Positions 9,201 to 18,292 of a stretch of DNA of 64,000 bases are shown here, piece by piece. A model generated the notes under the pieces. That model was not told the DNA's origin. It searched no databases and saw nothing but the letters and a program-made list of their open reading frames with translations. Position numbers and translations under genes: made by a program. The first letter of the stretch is position 1; the number at the start of each line of letters is the position of its first letter. The stretch spans positions 1,912,501 through 1,976,500 of the forward strand of contig NC_020911.1 of NCBI RefSeq assembly GCF_000155675.2. Reading direction: 5' to 3'. The DNA is from Octadecabacter antarcticus 307 (GTDB lineage Bacteria > Pseudomonadota > Alphaproteobacteria > Rhodobacterales > Rhodobacteraceae).

Positions 9201-9703
9201 ACAGCATCGATCATCTTGCGGCAATGAGAGAGATATTCTTGCCAAGCATCAACATTCATAGACTCAACAAGTGGCGACACAGTTAGGAAGTTATCTAGCG
9301 CCTCAACAGTACCGACGGAAAACTCTCCTTGAGGCAACGGTGTCAGAACATCCCTTGCAATAGCGTTCTGTATTGGGTTGATCGTCCCGTCTCGCCATAC
9401 TTTGGCTTCGGTTACTACTGGCGCCACAAGTTCTGGAAGGCGAGAGGCAGTCTGCGCCGCATGTGATGTCCTGCGCGCTGTCACGAGCGGCCAAAACCGC
9501 ACCGAAACCTCCTTTACTTTCTCATCCTGGCCAGAGAAAATTCGCTCAACGAGGTTCTGCGGCAGCATGCCGCTTTTTAACACCTCGGCAGGCAATGAGA
9601 TATATTTAGCTCGATCCCTATGACTGAACTGTCCTTTGCCCAAGACGCCATCTGCTAAAGAGGCACGCCAGTACCGTAAAACTTTCATCAATTGGGGCGA
9701 CAT
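6272..9703 (-). CDS. SF1 (UPF1/Dna2-like) helicase with C-terminal PLD nuclease motif
   Basis: A 1143-aa protein. Residues ~272-281 hold Walker A GPPGTGKTT; ~671-680 the Walker B/motif II IVDEAGQ; ~892-905 GTVHSLQGAER (motif V) and ~926-935 VTVSRAKDN (motif VI), the AAA_11/AAA_12 signature of UPF1/Dna2-type SF1 helicases. Residues ~1082-1101 read HSKILVMDN...IGSYNW, one HxK...GSxN half-site of the phospholipase D superfamily, so dimerisation would be needed for a full active site. Helicase-PLD fusions are typical of nucleic-acid-degrading defence proteins. A long insertion (~340-600) separates the ATPase halves. It diverges from the three-gene operon across a 550-bp intergenic region. Confidence 0.8.
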   Translation of the reverse strand: MSPQLMKVLRYWRASLADGVLGKGQFSHRDRAKYISLPAEVLKSGMLPQNLVERIFSGQDEKVKEVSVRFWPLVTARRTSHAAQTASRLPELVAPVVTEAKVWRDGTINPIQNAIARDVLTPLPQGEFSVGTVEALDNFLTVSPLVESMNVDAWQEYLSHCRKMIDAVASGWPSNDANYDPIGSGLMEVARTASATVRQILDLYDLLLDEEPDVPLLAQLALPDSSKKASSHARTGGFTNPLGHSNDQFPMADQQRDVLVHLANAGSSQILAVNGPPGTGKTTMLLSAIAGQWVQAALADGMPPVIVAASSNNQAVTNIIDAFGKDFALGEGPFSGRWLPDLKSFGMFLASFSREAIATKTYQTETFFNGIESEDYVMRAKGAYLTAAQQAFPSLDDPDVEGVVAALRGLMQKEVFKLSGIDEARTDLERHQTAASQELGNDPTSFVDGLTKTEAQCVVAHEDLSGQMKAWDRHQASESGLLAFFGFFPSIARKRHLRARVALEDAGCELNLSKSRSLADIDITLRAAVKAGSKARHKASSELAHAVRLLDVLRASEQKWEKAVSDLGAQPSPVSDLQDLQRFADCNIRFRLFLLATHYWEGRWLMAMEDDLPGIVRDQKKTGRAKVLPRWQRRMMLTPCAVSTFATLPGKLTYSTFSGGNFVKQYLLNFIDLLIVDEAGQVLPEVAAASFALAKRALVIGDTQQIEPISSVPKPVDIGNLQDCDLLPPTFSEEDLSAISSRGLCTVGGSAMRLAQEAFGANPYPDMEKGLYLFEHRRCYDEIISYCNALCYKGTLRPKRGGVPDENGFPVMGYLHIDGIAISHGGSRSNPVEAQTIAAWLAANRDDLETRYSQKLEKIVGVVTPFGRQAGEISNACAAQGIQVAGRQGMTIGTVHSLQGAERAVVIFSPVYSKHADGQFIDMSPSMLNVTVSRAKDNFLVFGDMDVFSAAPIGSPRALLAEFLFRSEDNMLDFEVAPRRDLEAGSQQLLTLSDAAEHDAFILKALASGGEHYMIVSPWVIVATMKRAGLLEAFSSAVARGATIEVFTDPQLNEARKKNGMSNLEAAAEIFADIGVTLHTVRQVHSKILVMDNELLCIGSYNWLSADRHGKYARHETSFVYLGAQLQDEIETITASLEGRETH

Positions 9704-10250
9704 TCAGAATTCATTCTTTCATTTGGGATGATGGCATTTAAGGAATACCCCATTGATCTTTTTGGAACTTGCTCTTTCGGCGAAGATATCGGTCTAAGGG
9801 AGGATTTGGTAGTAGGTCTGAAGGTTTGTAGGTGGCGTATTACCTGTTGCAGTAGTTATGAAGCCTTTACTGACTTTTTTCCGAGCCATCTCAAGCCAGT
9901 GCATTTTGGGTATTTCATACACCCAAAGAAGCCCCCGAATCGACCTTTTTGCTTGACCAGCTATCCGACCTCATTTTGAGGTCTTGAGTGGACTGTATAT
10001 GCAACTGAACAATCTCAATCTCAAACAAAGATAAAAATGGAATTTTGTTTGGTTTGGCTCACCACTCAATACTTTTTTCCTTCGTGATCTTGACGCGCTC
10101 CCTGACAAAGCGAACAAGTGTCATGATACTCCACTTTATTTTTTGGACGTTAGGCCAAATTCAAACATAGTGACGGTCGTGTAAGGCAATTTTTACTTCC
10201 GGCCAGGCTTCGAAATGCGAAATAAAGAGCCGTGCAAGAGGAAGCGTCTT
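9704..10250. promoter_or_regulatory. Divergent promoter region of the defence cluster
   Basis: About 550 bp separate the start of the helicase-PLD gene from the first gene of the operon. The region is AT-rich compared with its flanks and has no supportable gene. It must contain both promoters; I could not assign -35/-10 boxes confidently. Confidence 0.45.
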
Positions 10251-13200
10251 ATGGCCATGGTGACATTTAGCCCCGGTGAAATTCAGGCCTTAGAGAAACG
10301 TTTTGTAAAGGCGTGGACCGGAGCCAATTCAACACCGTTTATTGTGGATGCGCCGCTCAACGCAGACGATGAGAAACGAGCTATCGAACTGGTGCGGTAT
10401 ATTCCTGCGGTGAAGGTTTTTGAGCTGTGCCCCACAATAGCCTGCTGGGGGATGCTCAAGGGGTTGTCAGAGGGATATGATGGCAGTGACCGCTTGGTTT
10501 ACCGTCCGATCTCAAACTTCACCGGCTGGCCTCTCCATGAAAACCACCAGCGCGACGCCCTCAAATCCAAATTCCGAAAATCCGGTCGTTCGATAGGTAT
10601 TCCGATTTTTGGAACTGATCCAACGGATGTGTTTTTCGGGGCCGTTGGCCCTGTAAAAACGATGTATGCTGACATCGCGAATGCGTTTGTGCGACATGCA
10701 CTTTATTTTGGTTTACCAGCAATTGAGGATACAACTTCTTCGCGGCATTGGCAGCGCCGTGCTGTTGCTTGGTATGCCTCTGGCCTTACTCGGTTGCAAA
10801 AGGCAGTCGTGTTTGATGTCTCGTCGTTTCTTTCGCGCAGGTTTGAAGCATGGCGCCAAGGGGAAACACCTTTGTCCGCGAATGAAGAGGAACTATTTGA
10901 AGCATTTACTAGTGCTGTCCGCGACCTTGGGCGCGGCCGGAAGGACTTGGTTGGCCCTCCAAAGCTTTGTTGGTCGGCAGATCGATTGGGGCTTGAGCCC
11001 GAGAAATCGCAAAAGCACCAAACCATTACGATAGGTAAATTTCCGACCCAAATATCGGGTGGAGAAAGAATGACGTTCGCTGCGCCTTGGCAAGAAAATT
11101 TGCGCTGGCAGTGCGGAGCGTCAGTTGAGTGCATGGAATTTGCCCCAAAGAAAGGCGAGGTTCTGGTGTTTGATGCCGACACTGGAAAGCTTTTTAAACG
11201 CATGCCTTTTGGTGAGGAGGTTATCAATGTAGCAGCAGAACACCTAGTCGCTCTTGCGGCTGAGGATTTTGAGTGTCCGTCCTTTGGCCAGGCTATTCCA
11301 GCAAAAGATCACCGGTATCGGGTGGCGTGGATCGAAGCCGGTGAGGTTATGACCTTTGCATCGGGCGCGGTGGTCAAGACTGAGCGCCCAACAGAAAGCG
11401 CCATGTGGATTGACGGGCATGTGATTGGAAAAAGCGGTGGTCGCACGCTTTATTCTGCAACTGGTCGGTTGGTAGGCTGTATCGATCCTGAGGTTGGCGG
11501 TAAGAACCGGATTTTGCGGGCGGTCCATTCTGATGATGTGAAATTTGCGACCTTCACAGCAGCGGAGGATGGGAGCTTTGAGGTTTCATTCAAGGCACTT
11601 GGATTTCTGTCATCAAACAGACCGGGGAAGGTTCGCTTTGAGGTGCTTGCGCCAGGCGCTGCTGGTGACATGAAAGCGCGCTCTGAGATAACTGTTTCGG
11701 CGTGGCTGTGGCCAGCCTTTGACTACTCTTGCGATGAAATTACCGAACTTCCACTTCCATCAAATTTTTCAATGGGGCAAAGTCGCGGTCTGCGCCTTGA
11801 AGGTGGCCGCTTGTTTGTGGATCTGCGCACAGATGGGGCCAGTCCCGTTCTTGGTTTAATTTTTAGCGACGAAGTTATCGAATTTGATCTCTTCACACGC
11901 TCAGAGACGCTGACGCATAACAAGGTCAACACTGGCACGAGAGCAATAGTATCTCGTGGCGCGCTGCTCTCGTTGGGGCAGGAAAATCGCCATGATACTT
12001 TTCGGTTAACAAGCGGCGACAAGAATTGTGATCTTTTGGTTCTCGGTGAAATTATTAGGCGACCGTTTTTGGGAGCGCAGTCTTACGAGGTTCCGGCAAG
12101 TCACCTTCAAAACAAGCCGAGTGCAGACGACCGTATCGCTTTGAAGCGAGATACTGGTGAAATCATTGTCTTTGCACGGCTTCGCCGTGTGGACGATCCG
12201 GTTGAAGTACATATCGAGGTAGGTGGGGCCCAAACGCTGCTTCGTTTTAAAACGCAGTCAGTGATAGATGCTGTTCGCGTCGTCCTGCTGGATGCCAAGG
12301 GGCACATCACCGAAGGTGAAATACCGATTGGCCGCATACCTGTGGATGGCAACCTTCTTTCCCACGTCTCTGCCTCGATGAGTGAGGTCGATGGTTTTGT
12401 ATCTATCGACTTTGATAATCGGGGGTTTATTTTACCAACGCGCGCCGAAATTTACGGACGTGAAGAAGGTGCCCGTCTGTTTAGGTTGGTGACTGATGCC
12501 TCTGGCGCACCTTTGGCGGTTGGTCTGGGAGATGAAGGCCCTTGCGCGTCGTCCGTCAGATTAGCAGACTTGGCCAGACTGGCTGCTAAGGCTACCCACG
12601 CAGCTTTGGAAGAGCAAATGAGTAGTTCTGTGGGGATGGCCTACGCGTCTGTTCTTACAGAGCTTGGCGCGCGGCGCATGGTAGGTGCGATTAAGCCGGT
12701 GCTTAATGTCGAGAAAAGCGATGACTTGACCCCAAGGCATGACTTAGTTGGGTTGGCGCCGTGGATTTTTCAGGCTCCGGGTAGCGCCTTTGGCGATTTG
12801 TCGCCTGAATCGGGTCTCACAGCGTTAGCTGGAATGGTTGACGTTCCTGACCTCGCTGATCCTCCTGATCCTCGAATAAGTCAGCCTCTGACATCTTGGT
12901 TGGAACGACTTCAGATCGATGTGGCGCTTCCTGAGCAAGTAAGTGCCCAGAAGCTGTCTAACGCCCTCAACAGCGCGCGGTTCCGGATGCGAGTGACAGA
13001 TTTGCGAGTGCTACTCGGAAGCAATTCGACTGCAACCGTGGCTGGGGCCATTATTGAGCCTTGGCGTGGGGAAGGCACCCTGTTGCGATCCTTTGAAAAG
13101 GATGGCGGTGGTGACGATCGGGTCACAAAAATCGCTTATGTCGTGGAGAGTTTTGCTCGGAGTTGCGCGCTTGGTGAAGCAGATGAATTTGTTCGGGCTG

Positions 13201-13334
13201 TGACCTATCGGACTGGATTTGATTGCACAGACGTAGGCCGCGCGCTCACTCTAATGATGCGCGCTGATGTTGAGGTTTTTGTTTATTTCAAAAACCTTTG
13301 GACTGCGGGCTTGAAACAAGGAACTACGAAGTGA
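10251..13334 (+). CDS. Large beta-rich protein of unknown family, first gene of defence operon
   Basis: A 1027-aa soluble protein with no signal peptide, membrane segment, P-loop or nuclease motif that I can identify. The first ~240 residues are mixed alpha/beta and rich in aromatic residues; ~250-780 looks beta-rich (alternating hydrophobic pattern, many Gly/Asp turns); the C-terminal ~250 is helical. I prefer the ATG at 10251, with AGGAAG 6 nt upstream, to the in-frame ATG at 10215, which has a weak site. Its TGA overlaps the GTG start of the helicase (GTGA), so the two are co-translated. Its position before a DUF1998 helicase recalls DruH before DruE in type III Druantia, but I see no sequence basis for homology. 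Function unknown. Confidence 0.75.
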   Translation: MAMVTFSPGEIQALEKRFVKAWTGANSTPFIVDAPLNADDEKRAIELVRYIPAVKVFELCPTIACWGMLKGLSEGYDGSDRLVYRPISNFTGWPLHENHQRDALKSKFRKSGRSIGIPIFGTDPTDVFFGAVGPVKTMYADIANAFVRHALYFGLPAIEDTTSSRHWQRRAVAWYASGLTRLQKAVVFDVSSFLSRRFEAWRQGETPLSANEEELFEAFTSAVRDLGRGRKDLVGPPKLCWSADRLGLEPEKSQKHQTITIGKFPTQISGGERMTFAAPWQENLRWQCGASVECMEFAPKKGEVLVFDADTGKLFKRMPFGEEVINVAAEHLVALAAEDFECPSFGQAIPAKDHRYRVAWIEAGEVMTFASGAVVKTERPTESAMWIDGHVIGKSGGRTLYSATGRLVGCIDPEVGGKNRILRAVHSDDVKFATFTAAEDGSFEVSFKALGFLSSNRPGKVRFEVLAPGAAGDMKARSEITVSAWLWPAFDYSCDEITELPLPSNFSMGQSRGLRLEGGRLFVDLRTDGASPVLGLIFSDEVIEFDLFTRSETLTHNKVNTGTRAIVSRGALLSLGQENRHDTFRLTSGDKNCDLLVLGEIIRRPFLGAQSYEVPASHLQNKPSADDRIALKRDTGEIIVFARLRRVDDPVEVHIEVGGAQTLLRFKTQSVIDAVRVVLLDAKGHITEGEIPIGRIPVDGNLLSHVSASMSEVDGFVSIDFDNRGFILPTRAEIYGREEGARLFRLVTDASGAPLAVGLGDEGPCASSVRLADLARLAAKATHAALEEQMSSSVGMAYASVLTELGARRMVGAIKPVLNVEKSDDLTPRHDLVGLAPWIFQAPGSAFGDLSPESGLTALAGMVDVPDLADPPDPRISQPLTSWLERLQIDVALPEQVSAQKLSNALNSARFRMRVTDLRVLLGSNSTATVAGAIIEPWRGEGTLLRSFEKDGGGDDRVTKIAYVVESFARSCALGEADEFVRAVTYRTGFDCTDVGRALTLMMRADVEVFVYFKNLWTAGLKQGTTK

Positions 13335-16300
13335 CCAATCTTGATCCAAACGTGTTTTGCAAAAAACTGAGCGCCACTTTGGCACGGTTTGTTGCGACAT
13401 CGACCCCCATCAACGAGACACGGGCACCTGTTTTGTCGAATGGGTTGCGTGACATTGTTTCCCGGCTGGATTTTGTAAAAGGTCCGTATGTAGAAACACT
13501 TCCTGATTTTGAAAAAAGTCGAAGTCTTTGCGGACTGCATGCAGATGGCAAGCTGCACGATGACTGGAAGCACCTGCATTTGACGGCGGACGGTCTGTGG
13601 AACCGGCCATTGCATGCCCATCAGGAAAAAGCACTGCTGCGCGATGATAACTTTCTCGTCGCCACAGGCACTGGCTCGGGTAAAACCGAGAGCTTTCTTT
13701 TCCCGATGGTTGACCAAATTTTAAAAGACGGTGACCTTGGTCGACCAGGCGTGCGTGCCATCCTTATTTACCCTTTGAACGCTCTGGCAAGTGACCAACA
13801 CCACCGGATTGCGCAGCTGCTGTTTCGCGACCTCGGAAACCCTGGAATCACGCTTGGCCGTTATACCGGGCAGGTGGCGTCGAACTCGAAACGAGAGTCT
13901 GAAAAGACGTATCTCCGCTCCACACCAACATTTATTGATGCGTTTGGAGACGATGCTGAAATCCCAGATGAGTGGTTGTTGTCGCGCGAAGAAATGCGTG
14001 ATCAACCACCGCATATCTTGATTACGAACTACGCGATGCTGGAGCATATTCTGCTGCTGCCGACGAACCGCAGACTTCTTCAGAATGCGGACCTGAAGTT
14101 CATTGTGTTGGACGAAATTCACACTTATGCAGGGGCGCAGGCTATTGAGGTAGCCTTCCTGTTGCGCCGCCTGAAAGCGCATCTCGGTGTGCCGGAAGAT
14201 AGGCTTCGTTGTATCGGAACATCGGCATCTCTTGATGAAGGTCGTAAAGCGGAGCTCGCGGACTTTGCTTCTCGCTTGTTTGGCGAGTCATTCAATGGTG
14301 AACTATCGGTCATCACATCGAAACATAAACTTCATCTAAGCCTGTCTGATACACCGCGGCCCAGTGGATTGACCGCCGCGGGCTGGAAGCGCGCTGGAGA
14401 TTTGGCTGTTGCAGTTAAAGTTGCGGAGCAAGAAGGCCGCGAAATGGAGCCGGAAGGCTGGAACTATGAAGCCGAGTTTAACAAGGTGCCTCAGCTTTCC
14501 CTGCCATCTGTTGATGGCGCCATTGGAGACAAGTTGATCGACCTCTTGGGTCAATTTGAAGAGGTCTCCATCATCGCTCGAAAGCTTCATGCTGGCGCGG
14601 TTCCGTTTGAGATTTTGGCACGCGAGGTTTTCCCTGACGCTGGAGATGAAGCAGGCGACGCATTGTCCGGCTTGATTGCCATTGGCGTTTTGGCTGTCAG
14701 CGAAAACGCGGCTGTTTTTCCGTTGCTACCGGCGCGCTACCACTTGATTTCGCGTGCGCCGGATCGGGTTGCGGTTTCATTTGAGAAAGGCAAGCCTGAG
14801 CAAATTGGTGAAATTGTCATTGGGGCTGAAACTGATGACAATGACAAGCCGGCTTACGAGATGTTCGTCTGCCGGAACTGTGGTGAGCCGTATGTCGAGG
14901 CTTGGCAAGGGGCGGGCAACCTGTCCGCTGTGAAAAATGGGGGTCCTCGGCACTTGCTTCGTTTGATGCCCGGTGACATGGCAGCCGAAGAAGAAGGGGA
15001 TGAAGACGAGCGGGAAGCACCAACGATGCTGACCTTTGACCCTGAGTCCGGCGAAGTTCTTGATACGGATGCCCCTATCGGAGTCCAGTTGGAGGACGTG
15101 CACCTTCGAGAAGATCCAGATGATGGGAGCCGCTATCTTCACCGTTGCAGTGCTTGCAATAGGAGGCCGGCTCGATTTCAGGAGCCTGTGACCCGTGTAA
15201 GGCCTGGTGATGAGGCATTGGCAGCAGTGGCTGCCCAGGCCCTGCTTGAAGCGCTTCCGAAGGCGGAGAATGGGCGAGATGCTCCGATGGGTGGTCGCAA
15301 CCTTCTTACGTTCTCGGATAACCGGCAAGACGCAGCCTTTTTTGCACCGTTTTTTGAGCGAACATCTCGGGAGCAGGCCATTCGGGCGGCGATGCTTTAT
15401 GTAGTTAATCGCAATGGCAGCACAGACATCGAAAGCCTAGTCGGGGACGTGAAGCGCCGCTTGGAATCTGATGGGCTGCGGCTGTATCGCCCCGGAGTGG
15501 AGCCAGCCAGAGAAAAGGGCGAGAATTTGCGCCTACGCCTCAAGGCATTGATTGCCGCTGAGCTGACGGTTTTTGGCAAAGGTCGTCTAAGTCTTGAGGG
15601 ATTTGGCCTAATCGGTGTTGATTACAAAAACATTGATAGGCTGACAAATGGTGTTGCAGGCGAAATGCCGGTTGAGCTCAAGCTCTATGCGCAGCCCTTC
15701 TGTCGTCATGTCTTGAAGCTGATGCGTGAGCATCGTGCTTTGGCATGGGAAGCGTCTGGCATGATTGACCTGGAAGATGAATCGATCTGGACACGGATGG
15801 CTAATCAGCGAAATCGCGCGATGACGCTGGAACCTAATACTCGTTCGTCGCTAGCGTTTTCTTTGATCCCGGCAGGCAATCGTGCCAATCGGTTCACTAC
15901 TTTGCTTCGGAAAATGGCTAATGCGAAGCGCGTCGCAATCGACGAGAACCAGATCCGTGATATTTTAAGTAAGTTCTGGAAAATCATTGAGCATCCTCGC
16001 ATGATGACAGCCAAGCATGGTGTCGGTCGCGGTCTTAAGCTTGATGACGATTTTCTTGTCCGCCCTGGGTCAGAGGTGTCTCTCTACCAATGCAAAAAGT
16101 GCGGAGGACGCACTCAGTTTGACACTGCAGGCGTTTGCCCTTCGATGGGCTGTAAGGGCAACCTGATTGAGATTGACGCGACGGAGCGAGCACAGCTCGC
16201 CAAGAAAAACCATTACGTCGTCCGATATCATGAGCGCCCATTGATGGGAATCGCCCGTGAGCATACTGCTGCAATCGCAGGTGATGTGCGCGCGCGTATC

Positions 16301-18292
16301 GAAGAGAGCTTCAAAACCGGTGAGACGAACCTATTGTCTTGCACCACTACCATGGAAATGGGGGTGGACTTGGGTGATCTTGAAGCGGTGCTCTGCAAGA
16401 ACGTACCGCCGTCAATTTCGAACTATCAACAGCGTGCGGGCCGGGCGGGGCGCCGTGCACAGGTTGCGCCACTTGTGCTAACCACATCGCGCTCTGGCCG
16501 GTTTGATCGGGCTGTTTTTGAGGAGTTCTCCAAATACCTAGCGACCAAACCTGGTGTCCCATATCTGAGTTTGGACAACGCCAGTTTCTTCCAAAGGCAT
16601 CAGGTCTCTATGCTTTTGGCTCGCTTCCTCGATCATCGTTTGGTGAACTACACGCGAAATGGTGCGCCGCGCCTGCGTGATGTTTTGGGTGAAGCTCTGA
16701 CCACTGCAAATCGGAAGGCGTTTGAGGACGACCTTCATGATTGGGCTTCGAGGTCCCAGCACGACATTCGTCGTGCAGCAAGTCTTGGCAAGCATCTACC
16801 CATCAAAAATCAAGGAATTGCGTTGAATGAAGCTAATTTGATCGCGCTGACCAAAACGCGGGTTTTGGCTTTTGCTGATGCTATCTGGGGTCGTTGGCAA
16901 ACCATGCAGGATTCGATCGATGAACTGGAAAAAAAACGAAAGAAGCTGGACAAAAACGATGTAGATAGTTTCACCAAAATTGACCGTGGGCTCAATGCTC
17001 TGCGTATCCAGCAGCGGCTTTACACAAACCAGTTTCTTGTGGATCAACTGTCACGTCGGGCCGTGATACCAACCTATTCCTTCCCTGTTCACTCGGTGTC
17101 GCTGGAGGTTCTGAACACAAGTGGTCAGGACCGTCAAAACGCTCTGCTTGAATTGGATCGCGATGGTGCGATCGGTATTTCGGAATACGCACCTGGCTCA
17201 GAGGTCGTGGCCGGTGGGCGTGTATGGGTTAGCGATGGTATCTCGAAGCGCTCAAAATTTACTGGTGACGATGCCTTTATTGACCGCGCGCACTATCGTG
17301 TGTGCGAGTCTTGTCATTCGCCTCAAATCACCGAGGATCGGCGTGATCCGGAAAAAGACTGCCATCAATGTGGCGCATCCTTCTCCAAACCAAACAGGAC
17401 CCGTGAATTCATTCGCCCACACGGGTTCTTGACGTCTGTTCAAGATGGTCAAGGTCGTGATCCTGGCGCAAGCCGCATCCGGCCGGTTGCAACCGAAGAA
17501 GCCATGCTGCTGACGGAAGCTCCGTTGTCCAAATATGTTGAGACGGATGTGCATCAAATTCGGACATTCCATGCTCCGGGCTCAAATGTAAAAGACGAGG
17601 ACCTTGGCCGAATTATTATGGTCAATAAGGGCCGACATGGCGGGGGATTTGGTTGGTGTCGATCGTGTGAGCATGCTGTGCCATTCACTGGGTCTGGTCC
17701 AGAGGGTCGTTGGCAGCAGAGTGGCGTACTGCAGGAGCATATTAACCCCCGGACAGGCCTTAGATGCGGTGCAAACCTTACTCAGCGCATTTACCCCGTG
17801 GACCTTACCCATGTGTTTGAAACCGACGTGCGTGGTATTATGTTTGATAGTACACCGACGGACTGCAATGGTGTTAGTATTGTTGCTGCCTCAAGTCCTG
17901 ATCGAACCCTTCAGGAGGCACTGCGCCTTGGTGCTGCAGAGTTGCTAGAAACTGACGCTCGAGACATAAAGGCCTTGGTTCAAAAGCTTCAGGGTCGGAC
18001 CGTAATTGTTCTTTATGACTCTGTTTCGGGGGGGGCTGGCTACACTACCCGCCTAACGTCTGAAAAAGGATTTTTGGCGTCGGATTTGCTGCGGTCTGCA
18101 CAGGCAATCTTGAACTGCCCAAACAAGGAATGTGTGACGAGCTGCACGCGGTGTTTGAACGACTATTCCAACCAGCGCTACTGGGCGGAGTTTGATCGTA
18201 AAAGTGCCCTGCGGTGGATTAACGAGATTTTGGCGAGTGGCGATCATGCCCAGGGTGATGCCGCCAGTAATGCAACTGAAAGCGATGAATGA
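13331..18292 (+). CDS. DEAH-box helicase with DUF1998/MZB zinc-binding C-terminus
   Basis: A 1653-aa superfamily 2 helicase. Walker A TGTGSGKTES (~112-121), motif II LDEIHTY (~260-266), motif III GTSAS (~297), and motif VI QQRAGRAGRR (~1033). Paired-cysteine zinc ribbons occur near 513, 605, 921-941 and 1326-1347. The extreme C-terminus has CPNKECVTSCTRC (~1595), the DUF1998/MZB cluster found in MrfA (YprA), DISARM DrmB and Druantia DruE. It is expected to translocate on and unwind DNA. The GTG start at 13331 overlaps the previous stop and has AAGGA upstream; an in-frame ATG at 13298 would lie inside the previous gene. Its stop overlaps the next ATG (ATGA). Family certain; which defence type is open. 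Confidence 0.85.
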   Translation: MTNLDPNVFCKKLSATLARFVATSTPINETRAPVLSNGLRDIVSRLDFVKGPYVETLPDFEKSRSLCGLHADGKLHDDWKHLHLTADGLWNRPLHAHQEKALLRDDNFLVATGTGSGKTESFLFPMVDQILKDGDLGRPGVRAILIYPLNALASDQHHRIAQLLFRDLGNPGITLGRYTGQVASNSKRESEKTYLRSTPTFIDAFGDDAEIPDEWLLSREEMRDQPPHILITNYAMLEHILLLPTNRRLLQNADLKFIVLDEIHTYAGAQAIEVAFLLRRLKAHLGVPEDRLRCIGTSASLDEGRKAELADFASRLFGESFNGELSVITSKHKLHLSLSDTPRPSGLTAAGWKRAGDLAVAVKVAEQEGREMEPEGWNYEAEFNKVPQLSLPSVDGAIGDKLIDLLGQFEEVSIIARKLHAGAVPFEILAREVFPDAGDEAGDALSGLIAIGVLAVSENAAVFPLLPARYHLISRAPDRVAVSFEKGKPEQIGEIVIGAETDDNDKPAYEMFVCRNCGEPYVEAWQGAGNLSAVKNGGPRHLLRLMPGDMAAEEEGDEDEREAPTMLTFDPESGEVLDTDAPIGVQLEDVHLREDPDDGSRYLHRCSACNRRPARFQEPVTRVRPGDEALAAVAAQALLEALPKAENGRDAPMGGRNLLTFSDNRQDAAFFAPFFERTSREQAIRAAMLYVVNRNGSTDIESLVGDVKRRLESDGLRLYRPGVEPAREKGENLRLRLKALIAAELTVFGKGRLSLEGFGLIGVDYKNIDRLTNGVAGEMPVELKLYAQPFCRHVLKLMREHRALAWEASGMIDLEDESIWTRMANQRNRAMTLEPNTRSSLAFSLIPAGNRANRFTTLLRKMANAKRVAIDENQIRDILSKFWKIIEHPRMMTAKHGVGRGLKLDDDFLVRPGSEVSLYQCKKCGGRTQFDTAGVCPSMGCKGNLIEIDATERAQLAKKNHYVVRYHERPLMGIAREHTAAIAGDVRARIEESFKTGETNLLSCTTTMEMGVDLGDLEAVLCKNVPPSISNYQQRAGRAGRRAQVAPLVLTTSRSGRFDRAVFEEFSKYLATKPGVPYLSLDNASFFQRHQVSMLLARFLDHRLVNYTRNGAPRLRDVLGEALTTANRKAFEDDLHDWASRSQHDIRRAASLGKHLPIKNQGIALNEANLIALTKTRVLAFADAIWGRWQTMQDSIDELEKKRKKLDKNDVDSFTKIDRGLNALRIQQRLYTNQFLVDQLSRRAVIPTYSFPVHSVSLEVLNTSGQDRQNALLELDRDGAIGISEYAPGSEVVAGGRVWVSDGISKRSKFTGDDAFIDRAHYRVCESCHSPQITEDRRDPEKDCHQCGASFSKPNRTREFIRPHGFLTSVQDGQGRDPGASRIRPVATEEAMLLTEAPLSKYVETDVHQIRTFHAPGSNVKDEDLGRIIMVNKGRHGGGFGWCRSCEHAVPFTGSGPEGRWQQSGVLQEHINPRTGLRCGANLTQRIYPVDLTHVFETDVRGIMFDSTPTDCNGVSIVAASSPDRTLQEALRLGAAELLETDARDIKALVQKLQGRTVIVLYDSVSGGAGYTTRLTSEKGFLASDLLRSAQAILNCPNKECVTSCTRCLNDYSNQRYWAEFDRKSALRWINEILASGDHAQGDAASNATESDE

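Noticed and set aside
3820..9703. Gabija (GajA + GajB) made of the OLD nuclease and the next helicase
   Set aside because: The helicase is on the opposite strand, is 1143 aa with UPF1/Dna2-type motifs and a PLD end, and is not a UvrD-like GajB; convergent genes 600 bp apart do not form the Gabija operon.
10215..10250. Upstream ATG for the 1027-aa protein
   Set aside because: Weak ribosome-binding site and a basic non-conserved-looking extension; the ATG at 10251 has AGGAAG at proper spacing.
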